Notes: generated by a model not told the origin, from the sequence alone. Positions 43,208 through 51,185 are shown, numbered from the stretch's first letter. The stretch: 64,000 bases of DNA from Salinigranum halophilum (GCF_007004735.1 NZ_SSNL01000003.1:62001-126000), one strand, 5' to 3'. Numbers and translations: made by a program.

Positions 43208-44467
43208 TCATCGGGCCCCCCCCAAGCCGACGCTGAACAGGCCCCGACCCGTCGTCGACGTCGACCCGGGGGCGAACGCGAGGACCAGCCTGGTCGCCGG
43301 TCGGCGCTCGCCCGCCTCGGCGGGGTCGGCCGCGTCGTCGACGTCGTCGGGGTCGAACACCACGACGTCGGGGACGTCACGCACGTCCACGGTCACGGTG
43401 TCGCCGGGAGCGAGTCGCTCACGCTCGGTGGGGAGCGACCGGTCCACCGGCCGCGTCCACCGGTCGTCCACGTCCGCGTCGAACCGGAGCGCGAGCGCGG
43501 CGGTCGGAACCGACTCGCCGGCCTCGTGCCGGAGCCGGACGGTCCCGGACTCGCTGTCGCGGCCGTACCCCCACGTGACCTGCGGCGGGTACGGCGGGTC
43601 GACGTCCGCCGGCTGGATTCCTGCTTCCGGTGGGATTCGACCTTCGACGGTGACGAGTCGGCCGTCGACCCGGAAGTCCGTGTTCTCTACCTCCCGCGTG
43701 AGGACCGTCCCGGTCTTGCTCCGGCGGCGAAGCTCCGCCTCGGGTGGCGTCTCACCGTCGGGGTAGCGGAACGTCCGGACGTGGTACGCCACCGCACCGT
43801 CGAAGCGGAACCCCTCGCAACTCGCCCACGTCCGTTCGTCGTTCGGGGGGACGTACTCCACCATCCGGCTCTCGCCGACCGCGTCGGTCACCTGTCCGAA
43901 CGTCCCGCTTTCCTCGTGGTAGCGGGGGAGGCGTCCGTCGTGCGCGTCGACGAGCGCCTCGACGTTCGGCCGGTCGTGGACGCGGTGACTCGCCCAGACG
44001 AGCGCGCCGTCGGTCACCACCGCGCGTCGCCGGACGTCCGACCGGACGAACACGTCGCCGCCCTCGTGCGTCCCGTCCCGTCGGTAGCCGCTCTCGGTGA
44101 GTGTCACCTCCGCCGCCGCCGGGTCGACACCTTCGAGCACCGTCCCGAACGGCGTCCTGAGCAGCCGGTCGTAGTTCGCGTAACCGACACCGAAGGAGTC
44201 GAGTTCGGTCGGCCGTCTGAGGAGGAACGCGTAGTGTGCGTCGTCGAGGCCGACGGCGGCCGGCGCGGGGAGCCAGCGACGATATGTCGGTGCCGACGCG
44301 GGCGGAACGTCGACGCGGCCGAACCGCTGTGCGGAACCGAGCGGCGGGACCGCCGACGTGCACCCGGCAACGAGCGTCGTGAGGCCGGCGGTGAACGCGC
44401 CGGCACCCTGTCGGAGCAGGGCACGGCGCGTCGTGTCGTGCGTGGAGGGAGCGTCGTCGGGAACCAT
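43208..44467 (-). CDS. Tat lipoprotein of unknown function
   Basis: A 419-residue secreted protein. The signal RRALLRQGAGAFTAGLTTLV then AGC is a Tat signal with lipobox. The mature part is beta-rich and has no motif I recognise. It contains conserved-looking stretches YAFLLRRPTELDSFGVGYAN, LTESGYRRDGTHEGGDVFVR and ESRMVEYVPPND, and a C-terminal strand-rich domain. The start at 44467 avoids a GTG nine bases upstream. Divergent from orc1. Confidence 0.75.
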   Translation of the reverse strand: MVPDDAPSTHDTTRRALLRQGAGAFTAGLTTLVAGCTSAVPPLGSAQRFGRVDVPPASAPTYRRWLPAPAAVGLDDAHYAFLLRRPTELDSFGVGYANYDRLLRTPFGTVLEGVDPAAAEVTLTESGYRRDGTHEGGDVFVRSDVRRRAVVTDGALVWASHRVHDRPNVEALVDAHDGRLPRYHEESGTFGQVTDAVGESRMVEYVPPNDERTWASCEGFRFDGAVAYHVRTFRYPDGETPPEAELRRRSKTGTVLTREVENTDFRVDGRLVTVEGRIPPEAGIQPADVDPPYPPQVTWGYGRDSESGTVRLRHEAGESVPTAALALRFDADVDDRWTRPVDRSLPTERERLAPGDTVTVDVRDVPDVVVFDPDDVDDAADPAEAGERRPATRLVLAFAPGSTSTTGRGLFSVGLGGAR

Positions 44468-44622
44468 CGTCACCACACCCTACTGGTGCCGCCAGTATCA
44501 GGGTGGGTGATGGACCGCACCGTCGCGCAGGCCGGCGAAACGTTGATATACGTCCTCGGAGGCTTCGCAAGCGGCCGTCCGCACGTCCCGCCGCGTCGTC
44601 CACTGTCAGGGCCTGGCAAACG

Positions 44623-44630
44623 GTTAAGTA
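44623..44630 (+). promoter_or_regulatory. TATA-like element of orc1
   Basis: GTTAAGTA centred 27 nt upstream of the ATG at 44654. Confidence 0.5.
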
Positions 44631-44653
44631 GCCACCGAAGCGAGGTGAAAGTG

Positions 44654-45778
44654 ATGAGGGACGACCCCGACGAGGGGATGCTGTCGTGGGACGAGACGGT
44701 GTTCCGCGACGAACACGTCTTCGAGATCGACCACGTCCCGGAGACGTTCGACCACCGCGAGAGCCAGTTGGAGAGCCTGAAGTACGCGCTCCGGCCGGCG
44801 GTCAGAGGGTCGCGTCCGCTGAACACCATCGTCCGCGGGCCGCCCGGTACCGGGAAGACCACCGCCGTCCAGAAGCTGTTCGGCGAACTCCGCGGGCAGT
44901 CGAGCGTCCGCGCCGTCCACGTCAACTGCCAGATGAACTCGACGCGGTACGCCGTCTTCTCCCGCGTCTTCGAGGACCTCTTCGAGTACGAACCGCCGTC
45001 GTCGGGAATCTCGTTCAAGAAGCTCTTCTCGCAGATTTCCGACCGACTCGTCGAGGACGACGAGGTCCTGGTGGTGGCGCTCGACGACGTGAACTACCTC
45101 TTCTACGAGAACGAGGCTTCCGACGTGCTCTACTCGCTCCTCCGGGCACACGAGACGCACGCCGGGGCCCGAATCGGCGTCATCGTCGTCTCCTCGGACC
45201 TCTCGCTTGACGTCATCGACGAACTCGACGGGCGCGTCCAGTCGGTGTTCCGCCCCGAGGAGGTGTTTTTCCCCCGCTACGACCAGAGCGAGATCGTCGA
45301 CATTCTGGGCGAACGCGCGAAGCGTGGCTTCCACGAGGGCGTGCTGAACACGACGGGACTGGACCGGGTCGCGGAACTCACCGCCGAGAGCGGCGACCTC
45401 CGGGTGGGAATCGACCTCCTCCGGCGGGCCGGTCTCCACGCCGAGATGCGTGCCTCGCGGACCATCGAACCCGAGGACGTCGAGGCTGCTTACGACAAGT
45501 CGAAACACGTCCACCTCTCGCGGTCGCTTCGAGGGCTGTCGGACTCGGAGCGCGCGCTCGTCCGCGTCATCGCCGACCACTCCGGCGAGCAGGCCGGTGC
45601 GGTCTACGAGGCGTTCCACGAGGAGACCGACTTGGGCTACACGAGATACTCCGAAATCGTCAACAAGCTCGACCAGCTCGGCCTTATCGACGCCGAGTAC
45701 GCCGAGGTCGACGGCCGCGGTCGGTCGCGGTCGCTCACGCTCACGTACGACGCCGACGCGGTGAGAGAGCGGCTGTGA
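44654..45778 (+). CDS. Orc1/Cdc6-type replication initiator
   Basis: AAA+ origin-recognition protein of 374 residues. Walker A GPPGTGKTTAVQ at about 62-73, Walker B reads VVALDDVNYLF (Asp-Asp rather than Asp-Glu), sensor 1 VIVVSSDLSLDVIDEL, arginine-finger region GRVQSVFRPEEVFFPR, and a C-terminal winged helix (SDSERALVRVIADHSGEQAG, YSEIVNKLDQLGLI). Haloarchaea carry several paralogues; only some define active origins. No origin-type repeats were found nearby. Confidence 0.93.
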   Translation: MRDDPDEGMLSWDETVFRDEHVFEIDHVPETFDHRESQLESLKYALRPAVRGSRPLNTIVRGPPGTGKTTAVQKLFGELRGQSSVRAVHVNCQMNSTRYAVFSRVFEDLFEYEPPSSGISFKKLFSQISDRLVEDDEVLVVALDDVNYLFYENEASDVLYSLLRAHETHAGARIGVIVVSSDLSLDVIDELDGRVQSVFRPEEVFFPRYDQSEIVDILGERAKRGFHEGVLNTTGLDRVAELTAESGDLRVGIDLLRRAGLHAEMRASRTIEPEDVEAAYDKSKHVHLSRSLRGLSDSERALVRVIADHSGEQAGAVYEAFHEETDLGYTRYSEIVNKLDQLGLIDAEYAEVDGRGRSRSLTLTYDADAVRERL

Positions 45779-46066
45779 ACGACGGTCGGAGCGCCCGCGA
45801 CGACCGCCCCTACGGTCTCGCGGGGGCGTGACGCTCGCGGCTCCGTCCGCGAGCACACGCGAGGGACGAGGAGCACAGTGACCGAGCGAAGCGAGGGCAC
45901 GAGCACCGCAGTCGGTTGGGGAGGCTCGTGGCTTCAGCGCCCTGGCGGCCGCCTCCCTCCTCCGTCTCCGATGTGCTCGCCGACGACATCTCGACCCTCT
46001 CCACGACGACACATCGACCCTCTCCACGACGACACACCGACTGTCTCTTCCGACACTCCCGCGCTC
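45779..46066. repeat. GC-rich repeat block with tandem 23-bp duplication
   Basis: A 288-bp non-coding stretch. Its middle carries CGAGCGAAGCGAGGGCACG, then GTCGGTTGGGGAGGC, a phrase I recall in many haloarchaeal intergenic regions and spurious ORFs. At 45991-46036 a 23-bp unit is duplicated exactly, with a degraded third copy up to about 46058. No plausible gene crosses it. Confidence 0.6.
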
Positions 46067-46762
46067 TCAGAACTCCTCGACGTGCGGCCGGAGGTCCAGC
46101 TCCAGCGTCCACGCGCTCCGGTCCTGCTCGACGAGGTGCCAGTACGAGTCGGCGACGGCGTCGGGGTCGAGATACTCCGCCGGCCGTTCGACCTCCTGCC
46201 CCGGCGGCAGGATGCCGCCGTCGATGACGACGTGGGCGACGTGTACCCCCTGCGGCCCGAACTCCCGCGCCATCGACTCCGCCAGCCCCCGCACGGCGAA
46301 CTTCGCGCTGGAGAACGCGGCCGCGCCACCCCGCCCCCGGACGGAGGAGGTGGCCCCGGTGAAGACGATGGTCCCGCCCGTTCCCCCCTCGCCGAGCATG
46401 TCGTCGAGCGCCTCCTGTGCGCACTGCAACCCCGCGCGGGCACCGACCTGCCAGGCGTGTTCGAACTCGTCGAGCGACACCTCCCGAACGCCCTTCCACG
46501 ACCCGCCGCTGGCGTGGTTGACGAGGACGTCGACAGGCCCCAGTTCGGTCCGGACCGTCTCGAACGCCGATTCGACCTCGTCGGGGGCGGTGAGGTCCGT
46601 CGGGACGGCGACCACCCCGTCGCCGAAGTCGTCGGCGAGTCCCTCGACGTACGAGGCGGTTCGCGCCAGGAGCGCGACCCGACACCCCTCTTCGACGAAC
46701 CGTCGGGCGAGCGACTCTCCGAGACCGGGACCGACGCCGGCGATGACGACCGTGTGTGTCAT
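46067..46762 (-). CDS. short-chain dehydrogenase/reductase (SDR) family protein
   Basis: NAD(P)-binding oxidoreductase of 231 residues. Cofactor motif VVIAGVGPGLGESLARRFVE near the N-terminus, NNAG-equivalent VLVNHASGGSW, and the active-site stretch ATSSVRGRGGAAAFSSAKFA, where the usual Tyr of YxxxK is Phe (FSSAK). The catalytic Tyr is thus missing, so it may be a binding protein or a divergent enzyme. The start at 46762 is the first Met that gives the dinucleotide fold. Confidence 0.88.
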   Translation of the reverse strand: MTHTVVIAGVGPGLGESLARRFVEEGCRVALLARTASYVEGLADDFGDGVVAVPTDLTAPDEVESAFETVRTELGPVDVLVNHASGGSWKGVREVSLDEFEHAWQVGARAGLQCAQEALDDMLGEGGTGGTIVFTGATSSVRGRGGAAAFSSAKFAVRGLAESMAREFGPQGVHVAHVVIDGGILPPGQEVERPAEYLDPDAVADSYWHLVEQDRSAWTLELDLRPHVEEF

Positions 46763-46808
46763 ACTTCGCCGTGGAAGGCGAGCGGCAAAACCGTTCCCGC
46801 CGTGACGC

Positions 46809-47309
46809 TCACGACACGAGCGCCGCGGCGGCCCGGTCGAGCGCCACGTCGAGGGCGGCGAAGACGACACCCACTACCGCACCGACGAGCGGCGCGAGGA
46901 GGCCGCCGGCGACGAGGACGAGGGCGGCGAACGTGGGGTTCGTCGCGACGAACGCCGCGACGACGACACAGCCGAGGAGCGGCAGGCCGGTCACCGCCCC
47001 CCACCGCGCGCCCACAGCGAGCGTCCTGCCGGCGTCCGCGAACGCACACGCCGCGAGATACCGACGGTTCGTCCACCAGGTCGCCCCCCAGAGGACGAGG
47101 AAGAGCGCGAGGCCGACGAGCGTGTCGAGGCCGGCGAGAAGGTCCCCGAGCGCGTCCGGGGCGACGACGTGGGCGAGCGTGAGCGGGACGAGGAGGAGGG
47201 TGGCGGCGTGGAACGTCGCGAGCGCCCACGCGGAGAGCGCCGCGTCTCCCTCTCGGCCGTCGTCTCCCGGTCGCGTCCTCTCACCACCCTGTCGTGTCGT
47301 CTCAGCCAT
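46809..47309 (-). CDS. integral membrane protein
   Basis: A 166-residue membrane protein with a charged N-terminus (about 25 residues) and four to five helices (about 27-48, 62-80, 104-125, 127-150). The start overlaps the stop of the upstream CopD-like gene by eight bases, so they form an operon. No catalytic motif. Possibly a partner subunit of the CopD-like protein. Confidence 0.65.
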   Translation of the reverse strand: MAETTRQGGERTRPGDDGREGDAALSAWALATFHAATLLLVPLTLAHVVAPDALGDLLAGLDTLVGLALFLVLWGATWWTNRRYLAACAFADAGRTLAVGARWGAVTGLPLLGCVVVAAFVATNPTFAALVLVAGGLLAPLVGAVVGVVFAALDVALDRAAAALVS

Positions 47310-47763
47310 GCGCCAGCACCTCCGCGAGCGTGAGCACAGCGACCAGTCCGAGCGCCGTCGCGCCGTACGCCCGCCGGAGCAGTCGCATCGGGACGCCGCC
47401 CGCCGAGCGACGAACCCGCACCAGGAGCCGCGTCCGCACGGCGGACCCGACGAGGACGACGACCACGAGCGCGAGTTTCGCGTCGAGCGTCGTCCGCCAC
47501 GTTCCGCCGGGGAGGGTGGGCGCGAACGCGCCGAGGTTGCCGACGCCGGTCATCACGAGCGTCCCGACGGCGGCCCAGAAGAGCCACTCGTAGGCGCGGG
47601 CGAGACGGACGGCGTCGCGTCCCTCACCGTCAAACGGTTCGACCCGGAACCGGAGCCACGTCAGGACGCCACCACCGACGGCGACAGTCGCCGCGAGGAC
47701 GTGGAGCCAGCGGACGCCGAGGGTCGTCACTGCGAGCGGCCGGGGAGGCGGGAGGGGGACCAT
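47302..47763 (-). CDS. CopD-like membrane protein
   Basis: A 153-residue protein with four helices. The N-terminus VRWLHVLAATVAVGGGVLTW has a conserved His after a helix start, and WLFWAAVGTLVMTGVGNLGA and LPGGTWRTTLDAKLALVVVV resemble CopD/copper resistance D-type and related DUF membrane proteins, where His and Met may bind copper. The assignment is moderate. Cotranscribed with the following membrane gene. Confidence 0.7.
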   Translation of the reverse strand: MVPLPPPRPLAVTTLGVRWLHVLAATVAVGGGVLTWLRFRVEPFDGEGRDAVRLARAYEWLFWAAVGTLVMTGVGNLGAFAPTLPGGTWRTTLDAKLALVVVVLVGSAVRTRLLVRVRRSAGGVPMRLLRRAYGATALGLVAVLTLAEVLAHG

Positions 47764-47814
47764 ACGCCCGCTACTCCCGTCGAAGTGATGAGTTTCGGGG
47801 TCGGGGTCGCGAGC

Positions 47815-47821
47815 TTTTTTA
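47815..47821 (+). promoter_or_regulatory. TATA-like element of rpiA
   Basis: TTTTTTA centred 28 nt upstream of the ATG at 47846, compatible with a leaderless transcript. Confidence 0.5.
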
Positions 47822-47845
47822 CCGGTTCAGTGCGCGCGGAGGTGT

Positions 47846-48535
47846 ATGAAGACGACCGGCGGGAGCGACGAGGCGAAGCGACGGGCGGGCGAGTCGGCCG
47901 CCGCGCTCGTCGACTCGGGGATGACAGTCGGCCTCGGCACGGGGAGCACCGCCGCCCACGCCATCCGACGCCTCGGCGAGCGCGTCGAAGACGGCCTCAC
48001 CGTCCAGGGCGTCCCCACGTCGTTCGACGCCCGCCAGCGCGCCCGCGAGGCTGGGATTCCGCTCCGGGCACTCGACGACGTCGACCGCATCGACCTCGCC
48101 ATCGACGGGGCCGACCAGGTCGCGGCCTTCGAACTCGTCAAGGGCGGCGGAGCGGCGCACGCCCGCGAGAAACTCGTCGACACGATGGCCGACCGGTTCG
48201 TCGTCGTCGTCGACCCCTCGAAGCAGGCGGACGTCCTCTCACACCCGGTTCCCGTCGAGGTCCTCCCAGTGGGCCACAGCGCCGTCGCCCGGTCGGTCCG
48301 CGAGGCCGGCGGCGACCCGACGCTCCGGCGCGCCGAACGCAAGGACGGCCCGGTCGTGACCGACAACGGAAACCTCGTTCTCGACTGTGACTTCGGGGCG
48401 GTCGACGACCCCGCAGCGCTCGCACGGACGCTCTCGGAGACGCCCGGCGCCGTCGAACACGGCCTGTTCGTCGGCAGCGCGGACGAGGTCCACGTCGGGA
48501 CGGACTCCGGTGTGACGGTCCTCGAACGCGAGTGA
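47846..48535 (+). CDS. rpiA: ribose-5-phosphate isomerase A
   Basis: Interconverts ribose 5-phosphate and ribulose 5-phosphate. The 229 residues have the signature MTVGLGTGSTAAHAIRRLGE, the catalytic region RIDLAIDGADQVAAFELVKG (about 81-100) with the Asp-Gly-Ala-Asp motif and GGGAAHAREK, and the C-terminal PGAVEHGLFVGSADEVHVGT. Length and motifs match the family fully. Confidence 0.96.
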   Translation: MKTTGGSDEAKRRAGESAAALVDSGMTVGLGTGSTAAHAIRRLGERVEDGLTVQGVPTSFDARQRAREAGIPLRALDDVDRIDLAIDGADQVAAFELVKGGGAAHAREKLVDTMADRFVVVVDPSKQADVLSHPVPVEVLPVGHSAVARSVREAGGDPTLRRAERKDGPVVTDNGNLVLDCDFGAVDDPAALARTLSETPGAVEHGLFVGSADEVHVGTDSGVTVLERE

Positions 48536-48625
48536 GTCGCCGCTCGAACCAGTCGACATCGCTGACGCTCGCGGTGGACCTACCTGTACCAGCGACGAAA
48601 AAATCGAGAAGTGAGTGACGGCGAC

Positions 48626-48793
48626 TTACAGGTCGCGGGGCTGGACGGTCTTCCGGTCGTTATCCTCGGCTCGACGAGCGGCGTCCTCGAGCAGCTCTTT
48701 CACTTCCGCGTCCAGCGCGTCGTAGAAGTCGGAGGCTACGTTCTTGTCGCTGAGCGCTTCTTTGACGGCTGCCTTGACAATGAGGTCTGCCAT
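48626..48793 (-). CDS. DUF1931 histone-fold mini-protein
   Basis: A 55-residue protein of the DUF1931 (histone-like fold) family. Sequence pieces MADLIVKAAVKEALSDKNVA and DFYDALDAEVKELLEDAARR (second helix) and DRKTVQPRDL at the C-terminus match the haloarchaeal members. The start at 48793 is set by a TTATTAATAA TATA box whose centre is 26 nt upstream; an ATG nine bases earlier would be too close to it. Possibly a chromatin or DNA-binding accessory protein, not proven. Confidence 0.88.
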   Translation of the reverse strand: MADLIVKAAVKEALSDKNVASDFYDALDAEVKELLEDAARRAEDNDRKTVQPRDL

Positions 48794-48814
48794 ACGAGAC
48801 ATAGTACTAGCCCC

Positions 48815-48824
48815 TTATTAATAA
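48815..48824 (-). promoter_or_regulatory. TATA box of the DUF1931 gene
   Basis: TTATTAATAA, a perfect palindrome centred 26 nt upstream of the ATG at 48793; this spacing decides the start codon. Confidence 0.65.
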
Positions 48825-48887
48825 GATTTCCCCAAACGACGGTCTCTGCCGGTGTATCGGGCGAATTCCGGTTTTCGGGGGACTGGA

Positions 48888-48895
48888 TTTATATA
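48888..48895 (+). promoter_or_regulatory. TATA box upstream of larB with long leader
   Basis: TTTATATA, predicted to start transcription near 48918, about 155 nt before the larB ATG at 49073. A weaker CCTATGTG at 49041-49048 lies 28 nt before that ATG and could be a second promoter. Confidence 0.5.
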
Positions 48896-49072
48896 CTATG
48901 CCCGATAACGGCGGTGTCAGTCCTCATTCAACGCTGATATCGGGGTATGGACGTGGCCATCGAGTCGCCCCATGTCAGTCTCTGTGCCTCGCTCCTCGTC
49001 GCCTGGCGAGACGTCTCCCGCTCGGCACGGCGGAACGACACCTATGTGACCGACGAGGCTCGACAGTGCGGT

Positions 49073-49834
49073 ATGCGAGACATCCTCGACGCGGTCGCTG
49101 CGGGCGACCTCTCCCCCGAGGCAGCAGAGGCACGGTTACGCGGCTACGCGACGACGGAGGCGGGACGCTTCGACGCCGCACGCGAGACGCGACGCGGCGT
49201 TCCAGAGGCCATCCTCGCGGCGGGAAAGACGCCGGCTGAGACGGCCGACCTGGCCGCGACGAGCGTCGAGACGACGGGCCGCGCCGTCGTCACCCGCGCC
49301 GACGACGAGACCGCCCGAACCGTCGACGACGGACTGCCCGAGGTCGTCGCCGTCGACTACGACGCGCGCGCCCGGACCCTCGTCGCTCACGCCCCCGACT
49401 TCGAACCCCCCGCGCTCGATGCGACTGTCGCGGTCGTCACCGCGGGCACCTCGGACGCGCCCGTCGCGGGCGAGGCGGCCGCCATCGCTCGCGAGATGGG
49501 GGCCGAGGTGGAGTGGCTCGAGGACGTCGGCGTCGCCCACCTCGGCCGCATCCTCGACGTCCTCGACCCCATCCGTGGCGCGGACGTCGTCGTCGTTGCC
49601 GCGGGACGCGAGGGCGCACTCCCGACGGTCGTCGCCGGACTCGTCGACACGCCGGTCATCGGCCTCCCGGTTTCGACGGGCTACGGCTTCGGTGGCGACG
49701 GCGAGGCGGCCCTCTCGGGGATGCTCCAGTCTTGTACCGTCCTCTCGACGGTCAACGTCGACGCCGGCTTCGTCGCGGGCGCGCAGGCGGGACTCGTCGC
49801 TCGCGCCGTCGACGGCCGCTCACGACCCGACTGA
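49073..49834 (+). CDS. larB: pyridinium-3,5-biscarboxylate mononucleotide synthase LarB
   Basis: Carboxylates and hydrolyses nicotinate adenine dinucleotide to begin nickel-pincer cofactor synthesis. The 253 residues show the AIR-carboxylase-like C-terminal domain: VVTAGTSDAPVAGEAAAIAR, DVVVVAAGREGALPTVVAGL and the end region STGYGFGGDGEAALSGMLQS, with the helical N-terminus DILDAVAAGDLSPEAAEARL. The start at 49073 gives the usual N-terminus. Upstream in-frame codons back to 48947 are non-conserved. Confidence 0.94.
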   Translation: MRDILDAVAAGDLSPEAAEARLRGYATTEAGRFDAARETRRGVPEAILAAGKTPAETADLAATSVETTGRAVVTRADDETARTVDDGLPEVVAVDYDARARTLVAHAPDFEPPALDATVAVVTAGTSDAPVAGEAAAIAREMGAEVEWLEDVGVAHLGRILDVLDPIRGADVVVVAAGREGALPTVVAGLVDTPVIGLPVSTGYGFGGDGEAALSGMLQSCTVLSTVNVDAGFVAGAQAGLVARAVDGRSRPD

Positions 49835-49927
49835 CCTCGCTCACTAGTCGTTCACTCCTCCCTCACGCGTCCGCCGGTTCGGTTCACAACGTGTGTTCTC
49901 AGCCGAGAAGAGTGGACGAACGGTCAC

Positions 49928-49949
49928 GCTTCGCGCGTGCGCGCGAAGC
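49928..49949. repeat. perfect 10-bp inverted repeat
   Basis: GCTTCGCGCG (49928-49937) and CGCGCGAAGC (49940-49949) separated by TG. It lies between larB and the DUF7563-like gene, 31 bases before the TATA-like CATATTAC near 49971. It could be a terminator-type hairpin, an operator or a slipped-strand hotspot. Confidence 0.6.
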
Positions 49950-50008
49950 CCTATTACGCCGCAGGCCAAAGGCATATTACCGGCACCGGTGGTTGCCGGG
50001 CGCACACG

Positions 50009-50158
50009 ATGCCACGCTGCGACCATTGCGGGTCGCACATCTCCGAGCGCTTCGCGCGCGTGTTCGCCGACGAAGTCGGGCGAGTCCTCGCCTGTCCAAA
50101 CTGTTCGGCGAACGCGGGTATCGCGGAGGTCGCACGGGACCGGACCCGCAACGCATGA
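50009..50158 (+). CDS. DUF7563-like small zinc protein
   Basis: A 49-residue protein with a Cys2-Cys2 zinc site: CDHCGSHISE at about residues 4-13 and LACPNCSANAGI at about 30-41. I recognise it as a conserved haloarchaeal mini-protein (DUF7563-like); function unknown. The ATG at 50009 follows a TATA-like CATATTAC about 35 nt upstream. Confidence 0.75.
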   Translation: MPRCDHCGSHISERFARVFADEVGRVLACPNCSANAGIAEVARDRTRNA

Positions 50159-50256
50159 CCGCTGAGTCGCGGACGACCACCACGCGAAGCCACTTTCTGC
50201 CACCCTGTCGACACCGGTGAGAAAGCTTGACGAGCCTCCCGCCCGCGCTCTCGACC

Positions 50257-50532
50257 GTGCACTACGCGTACCTCCTCCGGTGTGCGGACGGGACGTACTA
50301 CGCGGGATACACGACCGACCCTCGCCGTCGCGAAGCGGAACACGACGCGGGTGAGGGGGCGAAGTACACCCGCGGGCGGACGCCCGTCGAACTCGTCCAC
50401 GTCGAGGCGTTCGACTCGCGGTCCGCGGCGATGTCCCGCGAGTACGCCCTCAAACAGCTCTCGCACGACCGGAAGGCGCGGCTCGCCGCCGAGACCGACG
50501 TCGACGACGTCGTCGGGGAGTCGACGGCGTAG
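50257..50532 (+). CDS. GIY-YIG nuclease family protein
   Basis: A 91-residue standalone GIY-YIG domain. The motif appears as YAYLLRCADGTYYAGYTTDP (GIY equals AYL-YAG here), with the conserved Arg in DPRRREAEHDAG and the Glu in MSREYALKQLSHDRKARL. The GTG at 50257 gives the usual N-terminus; a TTG at 50227 is less likely. Stand-alone members (UvrC-like small nucleases, YhbQ-like) may repair or process DNA, but their substrates are not known. Confidence 0.9.
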   Translation: MHYAYLLRCADGTYYAGYTTDPRRREAEHDAGEGAKYTRGRTPVELVHVEAFDSRSAAMSREYALKQLSHDRKARLAAETDVDDVVGESTA

Positions 50533-50548
50533 CGGTCCGCCCCCTCGT

Positions 50549-51088
50549 TCACCGTCGAAACCGCTCCGCGTAGTCGACGACCTGGTCGACGAGGGCGTCG
50601 AGTCGGTCGGCGATTCCCTCGTCCGTGAGTTCGCCGTCGGCGAACTTCGTCCGGGCACTTCGAACGCCGACCTGTCGGGGGACGACGAGGCCGTGGACGC
50701 CGCGCACCGTCGACCGCATGTGGTCGAGTGTGCTCCCGTACGACCCGCCCCCCGCGACGGCGACCAGGCCGACGACCGTCTCGTCGTACTCGTCGGAGCC
50801 GCAATAGTCGTGGAAGTTCTTGAACGTCGACGAGTACGAGCCGTGGTAGACGGGCGACCCGAGGACGACGGCGTCGGCCTCCCGCACCAGTCGCAGGACG
50901 GCGACGGCGTCACCGCGCTCGGACGCCGAGCGGTCCGGGTGATAGAGGGGCAGGTCGACGGACCCGAGGTCGAGCAGGGTGGCCTCGACCCCTCCGCTTC
51001 GCACCCTGGCGAGGACGTGCTCGAGGACCTGTCTGGTGTAGCTACCGTCGCGACGACTGCCGCTGACGGCGACGAGCCGGGTTGGCAT
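50549..51088 (-). CDS. NADPH-dependent FMN reductase
   Basis: Flavodoxin-fold reductase, 179 residues. The FMN phosphate loop is VAVSGSRRDGSYTRQVLEHV (about 6-25) and the flavin region ADAVVLGSPVYHGSYSSTFK (about 86-105) with GGGSYGSTLDHMRSTVRGV later. The family reduces flavins or quinones. The start at 51088 removes a non-conserved N-terminal extension. Convergent with the GIY-YIG gene, divergent from the phosphohexomutase. Confidence 0.92.
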   Translation of the reverse strand: MPTRLVAVSGSRRDGSYTRQVLEHVLARVRSGGVEATLLDLGSVDLPLYHPDRSASERGDAVAVLRLVREADAVVLGSPVYHGSYSSTFKNFHDYCGSDEYDETVVGLVAVAGGGSYGSTLDHMRSTVRGVHGLVVPRQVGVRSARTKFADGELTDEGIADRLDALVDQVVDYAERFRR

Positions 51089-51152
51089 CGACCGTCGTTG
51101 GCACGAGCCGGAGAAAAACGCACCGTACGCGTCGCCGTGGTGTCGACTGCCA

Positions 51153-51162
51153 TACTTTTTAG
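51153..51162 (+). promoter_or_regulatory. TATA-like element of the phosphohexomutase gene
   Basis: TACTTTTTAG centred 28 nt upstream of the ATG at 51186. Confidence 0.55.
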
Positions 51163-51185
51163 GTCGGTCCTGTGGAGTGGTCCGT

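Noticed and set aside
44468-44653. Possible replication origin beside the Orc1/Cdc6 gene
   Set aside because: No repeated origin-recognition boxes or AT-rich unwinding stretch were found in the flanking gap. Haloarchaea carry Orc1 genes that are not next to an origin.
48898-49239. 113-codon frame starting just after the TATA box at 48888
   Set aside because: The ATG is only a few bases from the TATA box, upstream of any likely start of transcription, and the Arg-rich product overlaps larB in another frame.
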